A stretch of DNA of 64,000 nucleotides from Massospora cicadina (taxonomy: Eukaryota > Entomophthoromycota > Entomophthoromycetes > Entomophthorales > Entomophthoraceae): the NCBI GenBank assembly GCA_022478985.1, contig JAKSZP010018533.1:62001-126000 (forward strand), in the 5' to 3' direction. Each line of letters begins with the position of its first letter. Positions within the stretch are counted from its first letter, which is position 1. Of this stretch, positions 45,930 to 55,539 are shown in pieces. The notes beneath the pieces were generated by a model, which saw only the letters and a program-made list of their open reading frames with translations, was not told the origin of the DNA and ran no database searches. Position numbers and translations under genes: made by a program.

Positions 45930-46600
45930 CCTTGGCTGATGTGTCAGTCTTATATCAGCAGACAGTTGGAGGGGTGAATATATTGACACAAGTGCAGTCT
46001 GCGGCTATGGCGGAAGAGGGGTCCCAGTTGCAGGTTGAGCCATATGCTTGCCAGATGTTTGACCAAGTTTCACCTGAAAAGTTGGACCCCTCCTCTGATG
46101 CCCCTATCTTGCAAGAAGTAAGCGTCACTCAATCAGTCAACACTATTATCACACAATACCCCATATATGATGAGGGGATTGTGGGTTCTCTTGAAAACAG
46201 AGATGCCATAAATGTCTATGTTACAAACAGTCAAGATACATCTTACTCCGAATGTACTTACTGTGACCTTGTTGTAGCATAAACCCCTGTCCATGCCATC
46301 ATAGATAAAGGTGATCCTGTCAATATAGTCTCCACCAAGTTAGTGCAAAATTATCATTAAAACTGGATGTGGACCACTGGGTGGTATTTGGAACTGCTGG
46401 AGCAGATAACACAGTCTCTGAGGGAGCATACAGTGCACTTCCGTTGTGGTTTGGATCTATTGTTGTGGTAGCCCCAGCTATAGTGTTACTGAATAGCCAT
46501 TATGATCTGCTGATTGGAACCGCCTTCTTGTGACATTATGGTGCTATCAATATGACAGACTAGACTTTTGAAATATTAGGTCAGAGGATCCCAATTCACT
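45930..46600 (+). pseudogene. Gag-protease linker and protease, element C
   Basis: An acidic linker (45932-46282, e.g. 'DQVSPEKLDPSSDAPILQEV') leads to a retropepsin remnant, 'AIIDKGDPVNIVSTKLV' at ~46293-46345. There the usual D-S/T-G-A reads D-K-G-D. The later strand 'NSHYDLLIGTAFL' (~46490-46530) corresponds to the I-I/L-G-x-x-F/W-L end of the fold, with frame changes between. The altered active site means no activity. Confidence 0.55.
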
Positions 46601-46795
46601 TCACCTCTAGCGGAGTGCCAAATGATCCGGTGCATATGGAGAATATCAATCTAGCTTATAGTGACAGAGTAATCCTAGTGTGCTACCATCGGTTAAAGGG
46701 CAAAACCTGGGCCCTTTTCACAACAGATTTTTGAATATCAAGGGCTGCCACTCCGAGCTGCTGGACCTATATCAATTCCATCTGGGCATCAAGTT

Positions 46796-47015
46796 ATAGT
46801 AAACACATACTTGGTGATAGAAGTTTCAGATGGACTTTATGGGGAAGTTATTGGGCCATATCAGCAGATGCAGTTTGAGCCTCACGTAGCCCCAGGTATT
46901 ATTTTACCAGGGCAGGTGGAGGTCAAAGTATTGCTTGCAAATTTACAAACAGTACCACTGCAAATCCGCCGTAACCAAATAGTGGCATACTTGCACTTTA
47001 TCCCCATTGAGGAGG
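46796..47015 (+). pseudogene. dUTPase-like domain between protease and RT, element C
   Basis: One open frame (46811-47167) contains 'VIEVSDGLYGEVIGPYQQM'. It lines up with the dUTPase signature 'i.iP.G.YGriapRSgla', and then 'PGIILPGQVEVKVLLANL' and 'IRRNQIVAYLHF' line up with 'GvID.dYrG.v.VvL.N' and 'I..GdRIAQLi' of trimeric dUTPases. The catalytic Asp of motif III and the Ser-Gly of motif II are not present, so this is a structural rather than active copy. Element A has the same domain at 2720-3004. Confidence 0.5.
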
Positions 47016-47329
47016 TTAATTCAGTTCATGACTTTGAGTCACTGGACGAACTTGGTCTGCCTTTCAAACCGCTGCTCAATATAATGGCAGTAGTATCATG
47101 TGACGAATTAATGGGGCTGTCAGAAACACAGAAGGATAGGTCAATCGCTTTATTTCATAAAATATAGAGATTTTTGCTGTTGATGATCATGATTTAGGAT
47201 GCGCGCGGGGGTAGTTAATAGGCTGGACACTGGAGATCACCCTCCCATCAGGTCAAGGCCAATCTGCTGATTAAGGGTGGCATAAGGAGAAGTAAACGAG
47301 GAAATTGACAAGCTATTAGCGCAAGGGAT

Positions 47330-47935
47330 GCTAGAACCATCAAAGAGTCCATGGGCTTCACCTGTTCTGATTATTAAAAAGAAGGACGGCACCGATGTAA
47401 TATTAGACTACCAAAAGCTTAACAGCATCACCAAAAAGACTCCTATCCCTTACCATGGATTGACGACGCTTTAGATCGGCTATGGGGAGCTCATTTCTTC
47501 TCAGCTATGGACCTGATTTTTGGGCTATTGGAAAATCGAGTTGCCATTGGTAGAGCAAGAAAAGTGCGCTGTAATCACTTCCAAAGGTCTTTTTCAACCA
47601 ACTTGGATGCCGCAAGGGCTGTGTAACGCCCCCAGCTACGTTTCAACTAGTAATGGATACTATTCTGGGGGACCTAAAACTTTCGTGTGTCCCTGTATAC
47701 CTTGATGACATTAATGTTTTCTCTCCAACTTTCTTGGAACACCTCGATCATTTAGAAGCTGTATTCCGCCAGCTCACTGAGGCCAACATAAAGGTCAAAC
47801 CTCGAAAATGCCACTTCTTTAAGGACCAGCTGGAGTACCTGGGGCTTGAAGTTGACGCCACAGGGTTGCAACATCAACCAGCCAAGGTGGAAGATATCCA
47901 TAAAATGATTCTACCCAACAGCAAGTGAGATATAA
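47330..47935 (+). pseudogene. Reverse transcriptase, element C
   Basis: 'SPWASPVLIIKKKDGTDVI' opens the fingers (~47345), and 'FFSAMDL' followed by 'GLFQPTWMPQGLCNAPS' marks the palm (~47495-47640). 'VYLDDINVFSPTFLEHLDHL' (~47695) carries the intact Y-L-D-D catalytic box. 'LEYLGLEVDATGLQHQPAK' marks the connection. Two frame changes (near 47455 and 47650) separate the blocks. It is the most intact RT of the LTR elements here. Confidence 0.8.
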
Positions 47936-48440
47936 AGGTATTTTTGGGAATGGAGACTATTACTGGCGCTTCATCCCTAAATTTAGCTGTACTGGGGGCT
48001 GCTATTCAAGTTGTTAAAAAAGAACAATACGTTTGAATGGACTGAGCATCAGCAATGCGCTTTTGATATGCTTTGGGTGGCGTTAACCAGTGCACCTGTG
48101 TTATTCTATCCCAATTTGAAAAGAGTTCATTGTTCAGATAGATGTATCCCTTTCTGCTGTAGGAGCAGTCCTATCCCAAAAATATGAGTAAGGGGAAGAG
48201 CATCCTGTAGCATATTGCAGTCGTAGCTTGAACAGTCATGAATGCAATTATACTGTGACTGAGCGTGAGTGTTTAGTGATGATCTACGCCTATAAACAAT
48301 TTTGGGTGTACTTGCATGGAGTAAAATTCAAAGTTGTAACGGATCATGCCTCGCTACACTCATTACAAAATCTTAAAGAACCAGAAGGGCGTCTAGCCCG
48401 ATGGGCTATTAAATTGCAGGCATACAATTTTTGAAATTCT
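47936..48440 (+). pseudogene. RNase H, element C
   Basis: 'FEWTEHQQCAFDML'-like sequence (~48035) starts the domain. A lost first Asp region lies near 48130, and the frame 48228-48434 reads 'TVTERECLVMIYAYKQFW' and 'FKVVTDHASLHSL', the usual RNase H end of Ty3 Pol. A TGA follows at ~48434 ('AYNF' stop). Confidence 0.7.
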
Positions 48441-48699
48441 TCAATGACCCTGAGCAAAACACCAGAATTCCAATTGTTTATCGAGATTACCCACAGTTGC
48501 AGTTATGGCAGATCTGAGCAATATTATGGTTGATAAGATGCTTAGTGGCAAGTACAATGATGAACCGCCCCAGTCATAAAGGTATTGGACGAAATAAGGG
48601 CCAATACGTTCCAGAAAAAGTGGAGAATTTTATAAGCGGATAGGGATACTACCGTGAATATTCCAAGACCTTCTGCCCACCCAAATATTATTATGAGCG

Positions 48700-49740
48700 C
48701 ACACTGAGCAGTTGGACATGGTGAAGTATGTAAGACCATGGAATTATTGTGACCTCAGTATTACTGGGAAAGCATGAACTTCAATGTACTTGATACTATC
48801 TCCTCCTGTCACCAGTGCCAAGTGGAAAAGCTGTTCCGCCAGAAGACTTCATACCAGTTAGTGAAGTCACACTTCACCTGGCACACCATTTCAATCGATG
48901 TTGTGGGGCCCTTACCAACAGGGGCAAACTGGTCTAAATACATCTTGATAGCAATTGACCACTTGACCAGGTGGGTTGAGGCGTGGAAGATACATGATTT
49001 GGGGGCGCTAACGGTGGCAAAGTTTGTCATGGAATCTATAAATCAGCGACATGGTTGTCCCCAGTTTATCCTTACTGACAATGGAACAAACTTCACTTCC
49101 CACATTCTTCCAAAGCTTAATGAGCTAATGGCCATCTGAGGGGTTTTGACAACCCCATACCATCCTAAATATAATGTAATGGTGGAGTGGGTCAATGAGA
49201 CTTTAGTGAACATACTCCCTAAATTAGTAGTGGATTGACCCTCAGACTAGAGCTCCCTTTTGTCCACCGCTGTCTTTGCTTATAATATTAGTTATCATTC
49301 CGCCAAGGGAAAATCCCATTCTAATTGCTTTACAGACGGCACCCCACTCTGCCCGCCCTCTTATATGCTTGTGTAGAGGACACTGGAAGTATGGATCTAA
49401 ACACTATCTGACTGTCCTAATGTTTATGCTGATTAAATTACAAACTGAAGCGTACTCATTCAGCCTAGCCAAGAGAATTAAAAGCCAGGATGCCAATCAG
49501 GTACAACTGAGTGACCTAGCACAGTTCAAAGGTGGAGACATGGTACTATTCCATGATCAACATGGGTTCAGCCGGAAACATAAGCTGGCCAGTATCTGGA
49601 TCAGGCCATTCAAAGTCATTGAGAAGACTGGTATAGATGCATATACTATCAAGGACCCTACTAGAGGTCAGATCATTAATTGAGTTCATGCAAAGTTCCT
49701 CCAGCTGTACAAACAATAGAAGCTTTATCATCCAGTCAAG
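48700..49740 (+). pseudogene. Integrase, element C
   Basis: The zinc-binding end ('[10 protein letters not shown]') is followed by the core: first Asp in '[11 protein letters not shown]', '[16 protein letters not shown]', second Asp in '[14 protein letters not shown]', Glu in 'VMVEWVNETL' (~49180). The frame 49276-49683 holds the GPY/F-like C-terminal part, 'GDMVLFHDQHGFSRKH' and 'IWIRPFKVIEKTGIDAYTI'. A TGA at ~49137 and further changes break it. It ends right at the PPT, as in Ty3 elements without extra domain. Confidence 0.8.
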
Positions 49741-49748
49741 AGGGGTAA
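49738..49748 (+). other. Polypurine tract, element C
   Basis: AAGAGGGGTAA lies directly before the 3' LTR start TGTTGTGAAC. It would prime plus-strand DNA synthesis. Confidence 0.75.
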
Positions 49749-50169
49749 TGTTGTGAACTTGATATGACTGGATGATAAGCCCAAGGTCATTATGGTGAAT
49801 TGAATGGAATCCGTCGAGATTCAATATGGTAATGGTAATTTTAGTTCAGCAAATTGAGGTGATATTGGGTTATTGGGAAATCACCTTGAATTAGACGATT
49901 TTGAAATTAACAAATGAAGAATTGACGGAGCCAATAAGATATGGCGAATTAAATTACTAAGCCATATGAGTCATAGCATCTGAAGGCACTACAATATAGG
50001 CGAGATGAGATGATCAAGAAGGGTTGTTGTTAAGAAGGATAGAGTAAAAGCGGAATAAGAATAATCCATGGTTATAAAAGTACATTTGATAAAATAGGTT
50101 TTGGGAGCAAGTGCTCCATATTTATTTAAAGTTTTATTTTGTTGTTTCAAGGGCTAAAATCATCATATC
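49749..50169 (+). repeat. Element C 3' LTR, part 1
   Basis: It matches 39035-39236 joined to 44519 onward. It ends in the LINE D target-site duplication AAAATCATCATATC (50156-50169) and resumes at 55455. Confidence 0.92.
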
Positions 50170-50268
50170 ATAAAACTTTTTCTTTCTCGTTGCAAACACT
50201 TTTGCAACCCATTCAATTCAAGACTAAATCTAGTTTGATAATCTCATAGAGGGGATTAGTCTGCGCCC

Positions 50269-51746
50269 ATGTCTGGGAGCAGTTGGGTAAGCAAGGCAAG
50301 AGGAGCAGGCGGAAGGCCCACGGCCTCTAGCGTTTGAAAATGCCCCGGAGAAGCTGGCGGAATAGAAAAAAATCTAAAAAAACTGGCGGTCACAATTTCC
50401 CCAGAGATACTCGCGTGGTAAGCATGATGCAACCAGTACATCAACACGCCACATTCCCAGCCACTTTCGTCGGTGGAATTCAGAGTCCGTGTGTATCTGG
50501 ACATCCAAAAAACGGCCCTATGGGAAAAATTTTGTGAAGATGTACACAAAATTTTCCTGACCGTGGTGTACGTTGCACCTCACTCCATGTCACGCGGTTG
50601 GCTGGACCTAGGTTTTGAAAGCAAAATAGCAGCAGACAAGGCTACAGTGGTGCGCATAGTGGTCGACCTCCCCAAAGGGCAACGGGTCGTCAAAACTAAA
50701 CGCACCAGATGGACAAAATCAAACCAAATTTTCCTCACGTTTGACTTTTGCCTACAACGGTAAAACGAGACATTTTGGAGCAACACCTGAAAGATGGTCT
50801 CACCATATATGGCGAAATACAATCTTTCGAAATGCAATGTTTCACGCTGATGCCACACCTGTGCACCAGCAAAGCCATTGCAGTTCTGACTAACCGAGGA
50901 GATCATGGAGGACCTAACCCAGATCCCGCACTCCACCTTTATTGACATTGCAGGGCACACCACCCACCCATTATGGGTAACCGTGGACAGCGCGCCCCCC
51001 ATTTGCACCCACTGTGACGCGTTTGGCCATAAGGCACATGCATGCCCCATCAAAGAGGGCGTCACATTCCAAGAGCCCTCGGCGGCCATGGCCAGCGGAG
51101 AGGCGCACTATGAACCAACCGCAAGCACCAAGGAGGCTTTCCCATGGGGAGCACAAGGCTGCTACCTATTGGTAAAGCCCATCTCCCCGCAGGAGCGGAA
51201 GAAGGCCAAGCAGGCCCATAGGACCGCGGCCAAGGAAGCGGCCAAGGTCACCACCACCATCCCACACTTACAACGCCAGGAGGACATGGAGACCTTCGCA
51301 GCAGAAGCAACTCAGGAATCCATCACCCAATCAGATTGGGAGGCCCATGCTAAACAGGCCACTCAATCTGAGGATCTGATGGGAGATTTGATCTCACCCA
51401 ATTGTTGCACCCAAACCCCAGTTGAAACCAACTTGGGACCTATCCCAACAAAAAAATTTTTTGCCCCACTTGACGGTGCACTGAACTTATCCGCACCACA
51501 AAAAATTCGTCCAACGTTGGGAAAACAAAAAGTGAAGGCCAAAGCCAATGCAACTCTTTCCGCAAAAATTAACAAAAACCCTGATAGCATTGCTGCTAAT
51601 ACCCGCACTGCTGTGAAAGCCGCGGGGACCTGGAAGAGGCTGGTGGGCCCAGGGGCCCACCCCCTCGCACCTAAGGTGCAAGGGGGAAACCTTCACTCTA
51701 GGGATGCTGAATATCGCCGGACTCAAGGCCTCCCCGTCCTGGGCTA
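50269..51746 (+). pseudogene. LINE ORF1, CCHC protein (copy D)
   Basis: It starts at the conserved ATG (MSGSSWVSKARGAGG). It keeps the CCCC run lost in copy C, so the frame reads through 'ISPEILAW'. It then meets a TAA where the other copies have CAA (~50418). A further frame change near 50755 and a slip near 50890 precede the knuckle CTHCDAFGHKAHAC (~51004-51045). The last 280 codons (50905-51747) are one open frame. The end overlaps the ORF2 start. Confidence 0.85.
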
Positions 51747-54700
51747 GGAAACTGAGTTTTTACAAAACAATTTACCCGTGGATATCCTGGCCATCCAGGA
51801 AACCCACTGTCCACAAGGTTCCGAGGAAGCTTGAAAAACAATGCTCCTACCATCCCTATCCTTTGGTTGAAGCATTGTGGGGTGCTAATTCAGAAAAACA
51901 ATTTTTTCAAATTTACATCTTCAGAAAAATTCCTAAATGACCGAGTGCTCATTGTCACCTTCTCATGGGCCGATGTTGGACACACAATCGTCAACATTTA
52001 CGCCCCAAACGGTGCACAAGAGCGTTGGGAATTTTTCTCATCTGTCAAATCCCTCCCGCTACCCCCCGATTCTTTCCTAATTGGTGACATGAACTGTTGG
52101 CTAACCTCACCAACGGACTGGTGGCCACCCTAACCCCACGCCCCACAGGGTCACGTAGAACTACGCATTCTAAAAGCCACCCTTGGGTTAATGGATGCAC
52201 TGCTGTGACATGCCCCACTGCTCGAAAACATGACAAATCCCCACGTCCACAACGTGCCAATTAAGGTCCATGACCTGCATCGACCTTATTCTAGCGCCAG
52301 CGAAATTCCAACCCACATCTCCCACTTCAAAACAACGAAAATGGAATCTCTAACCACCGACTGGTCTCAATATCATACCACTTACCCATCACAGTTGCAA
52401 AGGCCCCACATTGGTGCAAAATCCGCCCCCCAGAGCTCACGTCGCCAAGATTTTCCATGTGGGTGGAAGAGGCAACTTTGGCAAAATTGTTTGTTGCACC
52501 GTTTTGCGCGGACCCCATTTCCACATGGGCAACTTTCAAAGAAGACATCATCCACCACTATCGCCATCTCTCATCCAGATGCTCACGAGCCACATCAGCG
52601 ATTATATCATGCACACTGGCAGAATTGGCCCACTTGGAGTCCAATATTCCAGCCTCAGGATATAGCCCTGCATGGGGCCAGAAGTGGGCGTAGGCAGCCG
52701 CCCACCTCAACGCACTTGAAAGGCAACACAAAAATTGGGTTTGTGTCCAATACAGGGCCACACGCATCACTAAAGACGACAAGTGCACCGCATACTTCTT
52801 CATAAAAATTTTGCACCACGCCAGAGCGTGGCCTGCACACAGGTGCAAAGATCGAATAATTCTATTGTGGACACACTGGCTGAAGTGGCAATCAAAACGC
52901 AAAGATATTACTCCGAGTTATACTGAGCTGAACCAATTCAGCCAGCTGAAATGGCGGAATTTCTCAACAGAGCTCATATCTGCACCATTTTCTGATACCT
53001 GGAAATAATGAATTTAATTACTCTGAACGAATTATGGACTACCATTCATGGTGCGCCAAACCAAAATGCCCAGGCCCAGATGGCATTCCATATGAGTTCT
53101 ACAAAATATTTTATATATCCCCATTGCTGCTAGCCTCACTCAACCAAAGCCTGTTGGAAACGCGCCTCCTACCAGGAGGACATGGGGATTTTACGGTCAC
53201 ACTCTTCAAGAAAGGGGATAGGCTAGACTTAGCCAACTGGCGCCCCATTTCTCTAACAAACACAGACACCAAAATTTTAACAAAAATCATGGCTAACCGT
53301 TTAGGGACTGTAGCATCTGCCACCATCTCTCCAGAACAATTCAGTTTCATCCCCAGAAGGTCAATTTGGGATAACGTGCACTCTGTGGCTAATGTGTGTC
53401 AGTCCACAGCCTCTGGGGCAATTGTATTCTTGGACCAACAAAAGGCCTATGATAGAGTAAACTGGGAATACCTTAGGGCTTGCCTCCAACAATTCCGCCT
53501 ACCTCCCCGCTTCATTAACTGGGTGATGCTGCTCACGGAATCTGCAACAATGGCTGTGCGCGGCCCAGGTTTCCTAACGGATGTAGTCCATCCTCAAAGG
53601 GGCCTGCGACAAGGGGACCCCCTGAGCCCACTCTTATACAACTTCAGCCTTGACCCACTACTGCGAAATGTGAATGCCCAACTCACTGGGGTCCATGTGC
53701 TAGGCCAAACCCCAGTCAAGATGATGGCATTTGCAGATGATTGCGTGGTGGGGGTGTCTAATAACAAAGATGCATGCGCGCTTGAAGCCCTCATCCAGGA
53801 ATATTCCCGGGTAAGCAACGCGGCACTGAACGCCTCCAAAACCGAAATCATCCTCCTTGGTCGGTTTCAGAACTGCTGGGCCCCAGCAAGTAGTTCCCAA
53901 CCCGGCCCATCTGCTCGCCCACGTCCACGCCTTACTAACTCAAAACACACCGCTCCACTGGTGCTCCCCTTTGTGCCACGACCTACCATAGGACCGGTAC
54001 GCCATCTGGGCGTGTGGTTGGAGGCAAGTGGATACGCGTCAGCAGTAATGGAGTGCCATATACTGGACAACGTGACGAAGCAAATCGCCTCTCTCAGAGC
54101 CCACCTACTACCCTCACTGGCAGGGTTGTTCTTGCCAACTCTATGCTCCTATCCAAAGTCTGGTTTGGAGCCCACGCCATCCCCTTCTCCCCAAGCTTCT
54201 TCAAATCCCTGTATGCTTTGCTACAAGGTTGGCTTTGGTCAGGCCGCCCTCCACCAGTATGGCTAGAGGTCATGTTTGGCCCTCATCATCATGGTGGCAT
54301 GGGCCTACTTGACTTCATAGCCCATGCTACCAAGATCCTGGGCACCTGGATTGCGGCCGTCACTGCTCCTACACTCCCATCCCAACACTGGTCCCGCGCG
54401 GCCCGCTCCAACTTCTCCCGAGCCTTGGGCCTCAACAATCCATCAAACCCCCACTCCCTGATGAAATACCTCGCATCACACACATCAGCCACAGGTCCTC
54501 ACGGGACAAAACCCACTACAAACGAATCCTACTCTCCATGTGAAGCGCAGAGTGGAGAAATCGTAAAGTGGACATACAACCCAAAGAGGCCGCCCCTCTC
54601 CTCAGTTCACACAAGAGGTACAGGGGCTACCCATCCATGATGGCGTGATCCCCATTCGACCCCAAGTCCTATCCAGGGTGGACTACCTGGACATGATGGA

Positions 54701-55184
54701 CATCCCTTATTCCACTGAGACCCAAAAGACTATCTGGAAATACGCACACCATCCTCTGTTGCAGCCTCAAGTCCGTTCCCATGTGTGGCGCTGCCTGAGG
54801 CGGGTGTATCGTACAACTGAGCGCTCTAATGCTTTACACTCATCCTGTGTCGTGTGTGGCCAGTATGGAACGCTGTTTCACCGCCTGGAGAAGTGCCCCA
54901 CCTCTAAAGTAATATGGCGCGAAGTCCAACGTCTGAAAGGCCAGGATCAAACACATCCCTTCAGTCTGTCAAGAGATATGTTTGCTTCATCAATGGCCTC
55001 CCCCTCCCACCCCTCCCTCCGTGCTCTGGTGGTTGCAATCGCCATGTGGACTATCCACACGATTGTCTTGGATGCCATCGCTGGATCCATCCCCACCCTC
55101 CCTGAAGCTGTCCACAGATTTCGGTCTCATTTGGTGGATCACTTTCAAACGTGGATGTTTGGATATCTCCCACCGCGTCGCTGA
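51704..55184 (+). pseudogene. LINE ORF2: endonuclease, RT, CCHC finger (copy D)
   Basis: The endonuclease part (51704-52380) is frame-broken but shows 'LPPDSFLIGDMNCWLTSP' (~52060) and an S-N-H end box. RT is the longest intact piece in the window: 53034-54266 is open for 410 codons with 'CPGPDGIPYEFYK', 'VFLDQQKAYDRVNWEYL', 'GLRQGDPLSPLLYNFSLDPL' and 'MMAFADDCVVG'. After a frame change 54645-55184 holds the finger CVVCGQYGTLFHRLEKC. It ends early at 55184, where 'cgtcgctgac' replaces 'cgtcaccgac' of copies A and C. Confidence 0.88.
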
Positions 55185-55454
55185 CAGCTGGTCTCCTCCT
55201 GGTTCCCAGTCTGGTTCATCAAATCAGACCCCTTCCTCCACACACGTGCTCAATAGTGGCTACGTCCCCTACACACGTTCCCTCCCCCGTCCCATAAGTG
55301 GCGTTCCCGCTGGCAACAAGAGATAGCATCGCTTCTCTGGGGTGCCTCCCCTGGTACTAAGTTTTGTCTCATCTGAGTCATATTTGGAAGTGCCCGTCCC
55401 ATGGTCAGCCTTCCCGCAATAAATTTAAAATTTAAATTTTAAAATCATAATATC

Positions 55455-55534
55455 GTTGGTCCCTATTGCTCAGTGGGAGAACCCTGTGAAAAAATCTGTC
55501 AACATATTTATTGAATACTGCCAAAATTACAACA
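55455..55534 (+). repeat. Element C 3' LTR, part 2
   Basis: It matches 44736-44815 and ends ..TTACAACA. The element's 5-bp TSD CACTC follows. Confidence 0.92.
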
Positions 55535-55539
55535 CACTC

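Larger units (their letters stand above)
50170..55440 (+). mobile_element. LINE copy D, full length
   Basis: 5271 bp, flanked by a 14-bp TSD (AAAATCATCATATC at 50156-50169; AAAATCATAATATC at 55441-55454). It splits the 3' LTR of element C at a different position from LINE C in the 5' LTR, so the two are independent events. Structure: ~100-bp 5' UTR, ORF1, ORF2, 3' UTR, and an AATAAATTTAAAATTTAAATTTT tail. Inactivated by stops and indels. Confidence 0.94.
39030..55539 (+). mobile_element. Ty3/gypsy element C with a LINE in each LTR (nested)
   Basis: The element runs from TGTTGTGAA (39035) to TACAACA (55534) and is flanked by the 5-bp TSD CACTC (39030-39034 and 55535-55539). Without the two LINE insertions it is ~5.9 kb: two LTRs of ~500 bp and a 4.93-kb internal region (44816-49748) with PBS, Gag, protease, dUTPase-like domain, RT, RNase H, integrase and PPT. 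It is the best preserved LTR element here. Several stops and frameshifts break the polyprotein, and the LTRs differ by roughly a tenth by eye. Confidence 0.92.
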
